From: Notamacropus eugenii
Lineage: Eukaryota; Chordata; Mammalia; Diprotodontia; Macropodidae
Reading direction: 5' to 3'
Assembly (NCBI RefSeq): GCF_028372415.1
Contig: NC_092873.1
Coordinates: forward strand, 356,776,128 to 356,840,127
Length of the DNA: 64,000 bases
The position numbers were made by a program, and so were the translations under genes. A model generated the notes under the pieces. The model made no database searches. It saw nothing but the letters and a program-made list of their open reading frames with translations, and was not told where the DNA came from. Position 1 is the stretch's first letter. The number at the start of each line of letters is the position of its first letter. This document shows positions 42,395 to 54,779 of the stretch, in pieces.

Positions 42395-42640
42395 CAATTG
42401 TTTTAAAGTTGTATTCTACTCTTCTTGGCAAAGATACTGGAATGGTTTATCATTTCCTTTACTAGTTTATTTTAGAGATGAGGAAATTGAGGCAAATAGG
42501 GTTAAGTGACTTGTCCAGTGTTACACAGCTAGTAAGTATGTAAGTGTTTGAGTGTCTGAGGTTGGATTTGAACTCAGGAAGATGAGTCTTTCTGACATCA
42601 GGCAGCATTCTCTGTCCACTGTGCCATCTGGCTGTCTCTG
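42395..42640 (-). repeat. tRNA-headed SINE, reversed
   Basis: CTTGGCAAAGATACTGGAAT, GATGAGGAAATTGAGGCAAA, reversed head CCACTGTGCCATCTGGCTGT. Confidence 0.88.
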
Positions 42641-43036
42641 ATCTCAAAATCATTTCAGTTCATTTCAGCTTAATTCAATTCAATAAACATTTATTAAGAC
42701 CTTGGAGTCCTCCTGTGGGTAGAATAAATATTTACTAGGACCAACTCCCACCATATATGAACTGGACAAAAAGTTGTTGAAAGTCTTCTTGAGACTTGAA
42801 TGGCTTAAGGGACTAACACTTAGTCTGTTGATATGCTTTTTTGGTCACCTAAGTACAAAAAAAATCACATGGAATTCCAGTAGCTCCCTGAGAATTGAAC
42901 AGTGAAACACCATGGGCAACACATTGTCAGAGAAGCTTTGTTCAACTGCATCTGCAGCTGAATATCCCTTCCCTGCTCTGAATGTTTCCCCTTTCCTTAC
43001 TTAAACCTTTTTGTTGACTTGTTAGCTATGGTCCAT

Positions 43037-43305
43037 GTGGGCAGCTAGGTGGTGAAGTGGAAAGAGCACCAAGTCTGGAGTCAGGAAGATTCATCTTCCT
43101 GAGTTCAAATCCAGCCTCAGACACTTTCTAGTTGTGCGACCCTGGGTAAATCATTTAACTCTGTTTGCCTCAATTTCCTGTTCTGTAAAATGAGCTAGAG
43201 AAGGAAATAGCAAACCACTACAGGATCTTTGCCAAAAAAAATCCCAAATGGGGTCATGAAGAATTGGATGTAACTGAAAAATGACTAAACAACAACACTA
43301 ACCTG
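43037..43305 (+). repeat. tRNA-headed SINE, full length
   Basis: TGTGGGCAGCTAGGTGGTGA to GACTAAACAACAACACTAAC, with all internal blocks present. Confidence 0.92.
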
Positions 43306-43479
43306 AACTACTCTGGTGTCCCAAAGGACACATATGTCCACTTATTATGCAGAAATCACATACCATCTTGTATTTTAATGTTGTTGTGTTTAATTTCTCT
43401 AGCTTTATTGTAAACTTTTTGATTATATAAATCACTCCCTTCATCTCAGTTATCTTATATTAATTTATTTGAAAAACAG

Positions 43480-43690
43480 TATGGTCTTATGGATAGAAAG
43501 CAGACTTCAAAGTTGAGAAGATATGAGTACAAGATTCACCTCTAGGTGGTATAATGGACCTGCAATCAAGAAGACCTGAGTTTGAATTTAACCTAAGACA
43601 CTTATCAGCTATGTGACCCTGGATAAGTCATTTATTCTTTGTGGCTCTCATGAGCCCTTCTAGCTCTGAGTCTATGACTATCACATATGG
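43480..43690 (+). repeat. Degraded SINE
   Basis: GTGGTATAATGGACCTGCAA, AGAAGACCTGAGTTTGAATT, GCTATGTGACCCTGGATAAG, then CTTCTAGCTCTGAGTCTATG. Confidence 0.7.
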
Positions 43691-44370
43691 GCTGTATGGC
43701 CTTCAACATGCCAACTTCCCTATGCTTTAGGTACCTCTTTATGACTCTAAATTGGAGAGAAAGTGCTGAATTGGCCTGTGCTCACTGGGGGAATTTCCCA
43801 AAGCATGATTCCCCGATACCAATGAAGTCATACATTTAGGGCCTATTCCTATCCTTACTGATCTGTGCTTATGTTGTATCTCTCAGTTGCTTGTTGGTTT
43901 TTTGAAGTCAGGAATTATTATTCAGCATGTCTTCATGTTCCCATGTTTCATCAGTTCATATGTTTTCTTATACTTTTCTAAATTCTTCCTACCCATTGTT
44001 TCATAAGACACAGTTATTAATATTGTATTACATTCATGAAGTAAAGTTTGCTTAGCTTGTTCTCTCAGGGGAATACCAGAGTCTGCTGAAGAAAAAAAAT
44101 TGTTGAGGGGGAGGGAAGAAAAAAATGAAATTTACATGATAGCTTTATTATATATTTAAAAGGAATAGCAAATTGTACACAATAGACTTTCAGTTTCATG
44201 TGCAATCATGTTTTTTTTATTTGCTATGTTGTAGAAATGCTTGTTTCATTCCATAAATTAAAATAAAATAAATAAAATTTGAAAAATTGTTAAATTTTCA
44301 GTGTGTGCATTCAGAAATATCTGTTGCTACAAATCTGGGCTTGATGCATGGTTTTGTTGATTATCTAGAC

Positions 44371-44974
44371 CAGAGGTTCCCAAACTTATTTGGCCTACTG
44401 CCCCCTTTCTCATTGCCCACACTGGAAATTTCTTTCTTTAACCCTTTAATAGTACTTTTTGAAATTTGTATCATTTCAAAAAATATATAAAATATTTTTT
44501 AAAAAATGATGCATCTTAAATTCAATAATTTCTTGTAAATTTGCTTTTTTCTTGCATTGAAATTTTGATGATGCAATATTGTATCATGCAACCATATAGC
44601 ATCATATGGTAAACAAGCCATTATGTGTTCATATTCCTGCCAATGCATGCTGGACTTCCGGACAATGTGCAACATGCTCACCTGCCAACACTTGCTTGTT
44701 AAGACCTGTCGGTGGACTTGACCGCTGGTTGGTTGTAACTTGAATTTTGTGTGATTATTTGGAAAATAATGTAATCATTATGACTTTAACTCTGTTACAC
44801 AACAGATGAAATTTGCATGAACGGTTTTTCAAAATTTTCTTTTCTTCTTTCTTTATGCTTCCATTGACCCTTTATTTTTATTCAGTGCTCCCTAATTGCA
44901 CTGAGGCTACTACTATCCCCCTAGATCATTCCTGTACCTCCTGGGGACCCCATCACCTGCTTTGGAAACCTATA
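44371..44974. mobile_element. hAT non-autonomous DNA transposon, 604 bp
   Basis: Begins CAGAGGTTCCCAAAC and ends GCTTTGGAAACCTATA, imperfect terminal inverted repeats (about 11 of 15). Flanked by ATCTAGAC (44363-44370) and CTCTAGAC (44975-44982), 7 of 8 matching. Interior is AT-rich with no long open frame. Confidence 0.82.
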
Positions 44975-45154
44975 CTCTAGACTAAAGACAGTATGAATAA
45001 TGTGTATTAAATTTGCAAATGTATGTGCAAACAATTTTGTTCCTCTTACTAAACATTTACTATACATTCCTGTATAGCTCTAAAAACAATGCTTGAGCTC
45101 AGTAGGAATGTAGTAGAAGGCTTGGAGAATGACGTTATCACTAGACTTGAGGCT

Positions 45155-45520
45155 ATTACTGCTATTGACTACTGGCATTAACATAGCATTTTAAAGTTTA
45201 CAAAGTGCTTCACATTCATGGTCCATTTCCCAGTATAATTTCATATTGTTTTTCAGAATCATTTTTACTGCTTAACCAAACAAAATCTCAAACAATATAA
45301 CTAAAAGAATTAAAAGAATGTCTATGAAATCAATAGGATTATAGATCTCAAACTAGAAAGGACCATCTTAACCATATCTCCTCATTTCTCAGAAGAAGTA
45401 AATGAAGTCCAGAAAGGATAAATTGACTTGCTCAAAGTCACATAAGCCATAAAAGCATAGAAGCTGGGATTTGAACCCAGGTCTGACACTAGAGTCAATG
45501 TTCTTTTTAACATACCATGT
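45155..45520 (-). repeat. Reversed SINE and hAT/SINE scraps
   Basis: AGCATTTTAAAGTTTACAAA near 45185, and a reversed SINE body at about 45365-45515 (GACTTGCTCAAAGTCACATA, GGATTTGAACCCAGGTCTGA). Confidence 0.65.
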
Positions 45521-45559
45521 TAGCCAGCTCATTGGTAAATAGTAAGCACTGTATGATTT

Positions 45560-46030
45560 CAAAAATGTCTCCAGAACATTGGCCTAATTAAAACAACGTG
45601 GCACCCCATTGGGAAAGAAAACTGTCCTGGGAACCAGCAATTCTAGGTTCCAGTCTCAGCTCTGTTACCAGGCTACTGAGCAGCATTATTGCCAATACCA
45701 TCTTCCCGTCCTTTTCCGATATTATTTATAATATGTCTGCCCTTCTTTTTCTTTCTAAAGTTGTCAATAAGCCATCAATGTTGTAGCTCACATTCCCCGC
45801 AGAAAAGGAATTGACTCTTTCGACCTTAATTTCCAAATTACTTGGCAGACGTATAGCATTTAATTCCTTCCAATTAAGAAAGAGGAGTTTCTTAATGGTT
45901 CAGGTGAGCCCTTCCCTCTATTCACAACTGGGCCCCACCAAAGCTTCTGATTTTCTTCACATGTCAGGGTGAGCAAGGCTTCATTAAAGAGAGCGAAGTT
46001 TTTAAAGTTTATTTTAAAAAATTATCCTCA
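45560..46030. other. Repeat-poor segment with conserved-element look
   Basis: Contains an AT-palindrome-rich patch (TTTAATTCCTTCCAATTAAG at 45859-45878). The frame at 45598-45786 has no domain. Possible conserved non-coding element, by appearance only. Confidence 0.3.
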
Positions 46031-46049
46031 TAACTGTATAAATGCATGT

Positions 46050-46165
46050 GTGCACATATGTTTCAGACTCAGCTTGGTGCAGAAGGAAGAGCATTAGTAA
46101 ATTTGGAGTCATTAGGTTCAAATCTTGGTTGTCTTAGATACTACCTGAATGACCTCAGGCTAGTG
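46050..46165 (+). repeat. SINE fragment
   Basis: AGCTTGGTGCAGAAGGAAGA and GAGTCATTAGGTTCAAATCT, followed directly by a hAT MITE derivative. Confidence 0.6.
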
Positions 46166-46270
46166 CAGGGCTGGGGCATCTACAGCCTCAAGGCCACATA
46201 TGACCCTCTAGGTCCTCAAGTGCAGCTCTTTGACTGAATCCAAACTTCCCACTTGAGGTTCCCGTCTCTG
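46166..46270. mobile_element. Internally deleted copy of the palindromic hAT MITE
   Basis: CAGGGCTGGGGCATCTACAG, then GGTCCTCAAGTGCAGCTCTT as in the 19573 element. It jumps to the far terminus GTCTCTG. Flanks GGCTAGTG and GGCTACTC agree at 6 of 8. Confidence 0.75.
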
Positions 46271-46746
46271 GGCTACTCAATTAATTTCACCGGACCTCAG
46301 TTTCCTCCTTGCTAAAATGAGAAATTGGGATATATGCTGTTTATATGTCCTTTCTCTCTCTACAGATAGGCTCCTATGGACTGGAACTTGTTTTAAACCC
46401 TATAAATTCCATTTGGAATCTTTTTTTTCCTCTTTGTATCTCTTCTCCTTGTTCTCCCTATGGCCCCACCCCTGTGAAAATTATAAGGTAAATGTTTGTG
46501 TTGGAGAAAAAGAAGCTACTGTAACTCCCCTGAAGACCTAAGCCATAATCCACAGGGGAGTGAATTCAGGTAACATCTTCTCTTGTTTACTTAAGGACAA
46601 GCCCAGTTCTCTACTGTATGATCCTGGAAAAGGTAACCCAGCCCATGGGTGGATGGAGAGGGGGCAGTGACTGATAAAAAGGTCCTAGCAAGGCCCCTAT
46701 TGTGTTTTACTTCCCACTCTTCCAATTCTGAATTAAAACTTGGACA

Positions 46747-47051
46747 GTTAAGTGGTGCAGGGATAGAGCACCAGTGCAGGAGTCAGGAGGACCTGAGTTC
46801 AAATCTCACCTCAGACACTTGACATTCACTAGCTGTGTCACCTTGAGCAAGTCACTTAACCCCAGCTGCCTCATCCTGGGTCATCTCCAGTCATCCTGAT
46901 GAATATCTGGTCACTGGATTCAGATGGTTCTGGAGAAGTGAGGCTGGTGATCTGCACAGCCCTCCCTCACTCAAAACAAAGTTAAGTGCAAGTCATGTCA
47001 TCATTTCTCTGATGGCTTGGTCTTCTTCGGCAATGAAGGATAAACACACAC
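46747..47051 (+). mobile_element. RTE-tailed SINE with 12-bp target duplication
   Basis: GTTAAGTGGTGCAGGGATAG head through GGCAATGAAGGATAAACACA. AAAACTTGGACA occurs at 46735-46746 and 47052-47063. Its 3' end carries a short ACAC tail. Confidence 0.93.
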
Positions 47052-47189
47052 AAAACTTGGACAATCCCTGTGTCATGTGGCAAAGCAGGGAGGGATATTA
47101 TAATAAAAGGGTTTCATTTGTTAGTACTTTCTCCCCTGGGAAATCCCGTGGTATTTACTTTTTTTTATACTTTATATTTTCTGTAGTAA

Positions 47190-47430
47190 CAATAGCTAAG
47201 TATTTATGTAGTACCTTAAAGACTGTAAAGTGCACTACATATTTTGTCTTATTTGATCCTCAGGGACAACTCTGTGAGATAAATGTTATTACTGCCTTCC
47301 ATTTTATAAGGGAAGAAATTGAGACTGAGAGAGATGAAGCAGCTTACTTAGGTTAATGAGTATGAGCACTCAGGGCTTCTTGAGCTCAAGTCTAGTGCTC
47401 TATCTACTGTGTCACCCAGTTGTCTTAATG
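47190..47430 (-). repeat. Core SINE, reversed
   Basis: GTAACAATAGCTAAGTATTT, TCTTATTTGATCCTCAGGGA, GGAAGAAATTGAGACTGAGA, reversed head ACTGTGTCACCCAGTTGTCT. Confidence 0.8.
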
Positions 47431-47439
47431 TGATATTCC

Positions 47440-48565
47440 AAAAGGCAAAAGAGAAAGGATTATAATTAAGAATAACACACTTGAAAACCAAGCATAACTC
47501 TTTGAGGAAAAATATACCTTATAGAATAAAAACTTTTCAAATATTCCTGATGAAAAGACCAGAGCTGGATAAAATATTTGGATGTATGTTCATGTTCTTC
47601 CCTCCCCACAATGCTCCAAAGAAGTCAAATTCCTTCTGGGTAGGTTTTCATTTTTGTACTTGCAGATCTCGGCACAGTGCCAGAAAAACTTAGTAAGTGA
47701 ATTTGTCGAATAAATAAATCAGTGAACGAATGAACTAAAAGAGATTGCTGAAGTGTTTTCAGCATACATAGGTATGACATCATTGCAAATAGTGAAAGCA
47801 CTGACCTTTGATGCCTTAAGATCTTAGGTGTAAATCACTGGAAGAATGGATCAACTAATCCTTTGAACCTGAAAGCACATTCTTATGCCAATATGTGTTC
47901 CACATGGTATATCCATTGCATTTTTCTTGCCAGATTTCTATTTGTGCTGACAAGGAGACTCTCAGAAAGCAAAAGAGGTTTCATCCAGATAACCCTCTTT
48001 TGAATGCAGTGCCAAGGAAAATTGGCACCAGGGAAGCTTTGAAAATAGCCGTAAGTTCTTTCACCTTGGTTTAGCATGACACCAATTTTGTTCAATAGTC
48101 TTTGCTTTTTATGGCTGAGTAAGAAATGTGACCAGGGAAAGAGTTACCTATGCATGTATGACCTCATCCTAATTAATAGGTTTAGGAATCAAATCCTTTA
48201 TAAAAAGATTTTTAAAATTATTAATTCAATAATCCCTGAATTTATATAAGGTGTGGTACTATATACGTCTCTAAATCTATGATCTTTAATATTCATTGGG
48301 TTTGACTTTCTTTTATCGTATAAGGACATGTTTCAGATATTTTCAGCAGTATCATTTTGCAGACTTTTCTTCTCATGTCAATCTGTGGAGATTTGGTCCT
48401 GTCAGACTGATCTCTACCACGGGATTTTTTCATATTGGAGTAGACCATGTCTCATGAAGAGTGTGGGAAAACTTTCGATGGTTTAAAAAAACACTTCCTT
48501 TCCCCACTTGGTGTCTGAAATTTCACTGTTGAACATGTATTCTAGCTTCTAAATCAAGGAGAAAA
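47440..48565. other. Intergenic, no firm feature
   Basis: Starts with a possible L1 scrap (TGATGAAAAGACCAGAGCTG near 47549), then unique-looking DNA. No exon or gene recognised. Confidence 0.4.
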
Positions 48566-48569
48566 TACT

Positions 48570-50460
48570 ACAGGCAAAACGAAAAGAAAAACAATTTAAA
48601 TATAAAGAGTTGAAACAATGAATAATTTTAATGAAGTAGCAGGATACAAAATAAACCTAAATAAATAATCACTTATATCACCAACAAAACTCTTTAAGAA
48701 GAGATAGTAGTAAGAGACAACCCATTTAAAATAACTGCAGACTATATAAAATACCTTGGAGTATACCTGCCAAGACAAATCCAGGAATGATATTAGCATA
48801 ATTACAAATCATTTTTTTTTGTACAAATACAGTCAGATTTAAATAGTTGGAGAATTATTAATTGTTCATGGTTGGGCAGAGCTAATATAATAAAAATGAC
48901 AATTCTACCTAAACTAATCTACTTATCCAGTGCCATCCTAATTAAACTTCCAAAAAACTATTTTATTGAACTAGAAAAATAATAATTAAATTAATTTGGA
49001 AGAACAATAGGTCAAGAATATGAAAGAAACTAATGAAAAATGTAAAGAAGGAGATTTAGCAGTAGCAGATCTTAAACTATATTATAAGACAGTAATTATA
49101 AAAACTGATAATGGCTAAAAAATAGACAGGTTGATCAGTGGAACAGGCTAGACCTACAATATGCAATAACAAATGATACAGTAACGTGCTTGACAAAAGT
49201 AAAGATTTTAGCTTTGTGGATAAGTACACTATTTGGTAAAATTACTGGGAAAGCAGTCTGACAGAAATTGGGTAAAAATCAATATCTCACACCATTTAGC
49301 AAGATAAGGTCAAAATGGATACATGACCTAGATTATAGGGGTCATAAGAAAATTAGAAGAACATGGAACACATTGTTTGTCAGAATTATGGATAGGAGAC
49401 AACTTTATGATTAGACAAGAGATAGAGACCATTGCAAGATGTAAAACAGATAATTTTGATTACATTACATTAAAAAGAGTTTGTACAAGTAAAACCAATG
49501 TAGCCAAGATTACAAGGAAAGCAGAAAACTGGGCAAAAAAAAAAATTGTAGACAGTTTCTCAGATAAAGATCTCATATCATAAATATATGGAGAACTTTG
49601 TAAAATTTTTAAGAATATAAATCATTCCCCAATTGATAAATGATCAAAGAATATGAGCAGTTTTTCAATGAAGAAATCAAAACTATATAAAAAAATGCTT
49701 TGAATCATTATTCGTTAGAGAAGCACTCATTAAGACCCCTATGAGATATCATCTCATATCTATCAGATTGACTAAAATGATACAAGGGGATAATGACAAA
49801 TGGAGGAGATGTGGAAAAATTGGGGCATTAATGCACTCGAATGCATTGGCAGAATTGTAAACTGTCCACCCATTTCGGAGAGGATTCAGGAATTATGCTC
49901 AAAGAGTTATAAAACTATATACCCTTTTACCCAAAATGCCAATACCAATACTCAACATGGTCAGGGAAAATAACAAAAGAACCTACATGTCCTAAAATGT
50001 TTCTAACAGCTCTCTTTATGGTGACAAAGAATTAGAAATTGAGCAGATGTCCACCAACTGGGTAATAATTGAACAAGTTGCAGTATATGATTGTGATGGA
50101 ATACTATGCACTGTAAGAAATGATGAGTAGGTTGATTTTGGTAAAATATAGAAAGATGTATGAAATATTGAAAAGTAAAATGAGCAGAACCAAGAGAATA
50201 TATATATACAGTAATAGAAAGAGTGTTTGAAGAATGGCTGTGAACAACTAACTCATTCTTAGTACTATAAATACTTACAAAGGATGCATTGGAGGAAGAT
50301 ACTATCTACCTCTAGAGAAAGAACTGATAAATAAAAATATGCCTAGAATGTTTTTATTTTTATAAATCTACATCAAATGGTGGCCTTCTCTAATATCGGG
50401 TAGGGAGAGAGGGAGGGAGACATCGTAGAACTTAAAATGCAACAAAAATAAATAAAGAAG
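48570..50460 (+). mobile_element. 5'-truncated L1, ORF2 C-terminal half and 3' UTR
   Basis: The translation near 48740-48785 gives KYLGVYLPRQIQE, like the L1 ORF2 KYLGIxLxK block. Further on come CKTDNFDYITLKRVCTSKTN and the 3' phrases GAATACTATGCACTGTAAGA, TAGGGAGAGAGGGAGGGAG. Many stops. A-rich 3' end. Confidence 0.85.
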
Positions 50461-52010
50461 ATTTATTCTTTTGTCTTAAGCGATACTCCCTCCCTCAACT
50501 TATAAAAAGAGGTGAGACAGAAAGAAAAATTCTCTATATATAGCAAAACATTTGCAGGGGTTCTTATTCTTTGAGGAAGGAAAAATAAAAACTGGGAAAA
50601 AACTGAGAAAACTGGGAAAAATAAAACTAAAAAAACCCCACTGAAATGTTCCAGTCAATCAAGCAATGACTGACTAAATCATTGTATTTAAATGCAATAG
50701 AAAATTGTTATACCATAAGCAACAATGGCTATTACTTTTCATAAAATGTAAAAAGTCATAGAGGAGTCAATCTTTTCCAAGAAAGATTTTAAAAGGATAC
50801 TAGATGCACAATGATTTAGTTGATCAAAAAGAAAGTCCATTTAATCTAGAATTGTGCAAGAAGGTGTCCTAAATTAGGAACAGAAGGGGAAAGGAGTTCC
50901 CATATTTGGGATGCCTAAGAAGAGGAGCATACAATATGGAGGAAGCAAGAACTGGGCATCTCATGAATCTTATTCTCATCTCAACTGAACTAAGGAAGGC
51001 TGAACTTACATACACACACACACACACACATACACACATAACACAAAATATTTGTTGTAGTAACACATTAAATTTAATAGAAAATAAATAGGTACAGAGA
51101 AATGGCTGAAAAATGTTTAAGAAGGAAGAGATAATCAAGGAGGCAACAGTCACAAGGAAAATGAACTTAAGCTTTTAAGGGTAGATCATAAAGGGAGAAG
51201 ACAATTTAAACCATAGAAAGTGTCAGAACTAGTGAATAGGTCCTGGGCTTGAGCAGAAGAAGAGCAGAGAAACAGGAATTGATTGTTTCAATGATAGATT
51301 GTCACTACATTTCTTTCTTTCACCATCATCTTCTTTGTAAAGAGAAGGAAAGGTGACAAAACAAGGAATAAAGTTTAAAAAAAAAGATAAGATGAAGGGA
51401 AATAGATATTTAATAATCACAACCATGAATGTGAATAAGATGGATTCATTCAGAGAATGGAAGAGGGAAAAGCAATGGGTTAGAAAGTGTTTTTAAGCAA
51501 TATCCTCTCCTGGTACTGTTTAACCCAGTGACATTGACTTGCTCTTCCTCATACAGAATATTCCGTTTCTCAATTGGGAATTCCATTGGCTCTTCTCCCA
51601 CATTTGAAATGTTCTCCTTCCTCATCTCTGCTACCTGGATTCTCTGGCATGCTTTAAGTCTCAGTAAAATTCCACCTTCTAGAAGCCTATTTTGATCTCC
51701 TTTACTGCTAGTGACATCTTTTAAAATGACCTCTAATATACTACATGCATACATGTACATGCTATAGAGACATGAAGTTTAAGGTTCACAAAGAGTTAGT
51801 ATGAGGGGCTGGAGTAGAATTAATTATGACTCAGGAGAATTCAAAGAAACACAGGAGGCAGTCATGATTTCGGACAAAGCAGCAGTAAAAATAGACATTG
51901 CTAAAGGAGACAATAAGAAAAATTATAATATACTCAATATAGATATATGACATATCTATATAGATAATGACATAACACAGATAATGACATAATATCAATT
52001 ATATGTATCT

Positions 52011-52014
<4 letters not shown>
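50461..52014. other. Intergenic, unresolved
   Basis: Unassigned AT-rich sequence with a (CA)n run at about 51012-51031, and a pyrimidine-rich minus-strand frame (51760-51446) without a domain. The segment 51770-51930 may be a LINE scrap. No gene. Confidence 0.4.
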
Positions 52015-52042
<28 letters not shown>

Positions 52043-52284
52043 TTGTCCTTTATTGTCAAAGATGACCATGCCATCAGAGAAATAATGACATGACTTGCAC
52101 TTGACTTTGTTTTGAGTGAGGGAGGGCTGTGCAGGTCACCAGCCTCACTTCTCCTCCAGAGCCATCTGAATCCAGTGACCAGATATTCATCAGGATGACT
52201 GGAGATGACCCAGGATGAGGCAGTTGGGGTTAAGTGACTAGCTCAAGGTCACACAGCTAGTGAATGTCAAGTGTCTGAGGTGAG
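52015..52284 (-). mobile_element. RTE-tailed SINE, 5'-truncated, with (TG)n 3' tail
   Basis: Reverse complement of the RTE-tailed SINE: TGTCCTTTATTGTCAAAGAT to GTCAAGTGTCTGAGGTGAGA. The head is absent. The (TG)n run at 52015-52040 sits exactly where the element's ACAC tail lies, so it probably grew from that tail. Confidence 0.88.
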
Positions 52285-52289
52285 ATATA

Positions 52290-52935
52290 CATGTATATAT
52301 ACAGCAAAACTATTTTTCAACAGGGAGGAATAGATTAAGAAAACTAAGAGGACTTCAATGTGCCTCTTTCAGACTCAGGGAACTTAACAAAAATAAGAAA
52401 AAAAAAAGTACCTGAATATAGCTTTAGAAATCTTAGATATGATAAAATTCTGGCCATTATTAAGTGTGACTAGAAAGGAATATACATGTTTCCTAGTTGT
52501 CCATGATACCTTTATAAAAAATTATTTATGTGAAAAAACCCCTGATAAAGCAATGTGCTAAGGCACAAATATTAAACACATCTTTTATTGATATTTATTA
52601 TTTTATATACATTTGTTTATTATATTTATATATTTATTACATTATTTGTTGTTATATGCAGTAAAATCATAATTAATAAAATACATTTAAGGGAAGGATT
52701 AAAAATTAAATGGATACTAATTTAATTTTAAACAATATGTAATCCTAAGAACAAATACAAACATTAGTCATAAAAATGACAACAATAAGACAATATATAG
52801 AAATATTAGAAATTTTAAATTTGTGCAGGAAAAATTTATATCTTGGATAAACACACTACGTAAGCAAAAATATCATAAAAATGCAACTACATTTAAAATT
52901 CTGAAAATAAAGAGACAAAATTGAAAACTGCAAAA
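52290..52935. other. AT-rich intergenic DNA
   Basis: Very AT-rich (for example TTTATTACATTATTTGTTG), possibly LINE interior, nothing recognisable. Confidence 0.4.
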
Positions 52936-53431
52936 CTGAATTATGAGACTGGAAATTAGTTACTTCAAAAAAGCAAATAAAATAGTCAAACCAGTAACTA
53001 ACTTAATTTTTTTTTTTTAAAAAAAAAGAGGTGGACTAAGTGCTGGAAAAAAGGACTCACTAGTTGACAAAAAAAGTTTTGAGAATACTTTAAAGTAGTC
53101 TGGGAGAAGTCAATTATATACCAGCATCATACACTATAGCCCCAAAAGTCCAAATGGATAGATCACCCAGATATAAAGGTGATATAAACAAATTAGAGAA
53201 AAAGGGAAGGATTTGCCTTTCATGGGAATAGATAGGGGAAGAATTCTCCACAAACAAGGGACAGAGATGTTTACAAAGGAAAAATGGGCAATTTTGATTA
53301 CATAAATGGAAACACTTTTGCAATTTCAACACAATTAGAATTAAAGGAAATAATGAACTAGGAGATACTCTTTATAGTATATTTTTGTGATAAAGTCCCC
53401 ATATCCAATTTATGCAGAGAAGTAATATAAA

Positions 53432-53451
53432 TACACACACACACACACACA
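53432..53451 (+). repeat. (CA)n microsatellite
   Basis: Ten CA units just before the SINE insertion. Confidence 0.85.
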
Positions 53452-53473
53452 TTCTCCAATAGATGAAGATGTA

Positions 53474-53717
53474 GGGGCAGCTAGGTGGTGCAGTGGATAG
53501 AGTGCTGGACCTGGAGTCAGGAAGACTCATCTTTCCGAGTTCAAATCTGTCCTTAGGTACTTATCAGCTATGTGACCCTGGGCAAGTCACTGAACCCTAT
53601 TTGCCTTAGTTTTCTCAACTGTAAAATGAGCTGGAGAAGGAAATAACAAACCATTCCAATAAAACTTCAAATTTGTAAAGAATCAAACGTGACTGAAAAT
53701 GAGTGAACAACACCAAA
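53474..53717 (+). mobile_element. tRNA-headed SINE inserted in L1
   Basis: GGGGCAGCTAGGTGGTGCAG to GAGTGAACAACACC. Younger than the L1 it interrupts. Confidence 0.9.
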
Positions 53718-54779
53718 AAAGATATTGTCAGGAGTATCCATGGAAGAAATGCAAGCTACCAATAACTCCATGGAAATGCTACAAATCACTAATAATAAGA
53801 GAAATGCAAATCAAAGCATGTCTGAGGTTCCTCCTTAACCCTACTGGTTTGACAAAAATGAAAGAAAAAGAAAATGACAATTGTTGGAGGAGTTATGGGA
53901 GGACATGTTTGATGCAGCTGTGAATTATTCTGCAAAACAATCTGAAAATTTACTCCCCACATCACTAAATACAGTGACACTATTATTAGGCATATACCTG
54001 ATAGAGATCAAAGAAAGAGCAAAAGGTTCCATATGAATAAAAATAATATTTATAGCAGCATTTGTGTTTAACAATGAACTGGAAACATGGCAAGTATTCA
54101 CTATGGAATGGGTGAATGAATTATAGTATATGAATGTAATGGAATATTATTTGACTGAACAAAGTGACAAAAGGGGCAAATTCAGGCAAGCTTAGGAAGA
54201 CACGTATGAGCTAGTGCAGTGACAAGGAGAGTAGAGCCAGAAGCACCATTTATACAATGACTACCATATAAAGTAAATATGTAAGTAAAACATCTGTGAA
54301 AGGCTTGAGGACTTTTCAATGATGCCAGGAAGACTAATGATGAATCATACTTTCTACTTCTTGTAAGAAAGGTGATGGTCTAGTGGCACAGGACAAGGCA
54401 TACATTTTCAAAAATGTGTGACCAGTGGGTGGATGTGCACTGCTTGACTACACTTATTCCTATAGGGAATCTTTTGTGGGGAGGGGATTAAGAGTTATGG
54501 AAGGATTGAAGGGATATTTGTAGTGATACTAAAAACAGAAAAAAAAGTATTGTTGAAACATTTTGAAAATATACAGCAGAGGGAAGAAGCAAATTCAGGA
54601 GATGATACAGACAAGCAAGGAAATTTTGGGACTACTGTGTTACATTGAGTACATTCCTTAAAAAAGTACAAGTGGCATGTAATACAAATTGATGCTTCCA
54701 TATACCATGTGTTGATTCTACCTTTCTACTCTTTGTATATGGAAATATTCATATTTGTCAAATTAGCAAAAAAAAAAAT

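Larger units (their letters stand above)
52940..54560 (+). mobile_element. Degraded L1 ORF2 3' part, split by a SINE
   Basis: GGGCAATTTTGATTACATAA near 53287, GGTTTGACAAAAATGAAAG near 53845, and GTATATGAATGTAATGGAAT near 54126 follow the same order as the 33050 and 48570 copies. Interrupted by the SINE at 53474-53717. Confidence 0.8.

Noticed and set aside
53474..53560. tRNA gene suggested by a B-box-like GAGTTCAAATC
   Set aside because: It is the tRNA-derived head of a SINE. It recurs many times in the window and does not form a full cloverleaf.
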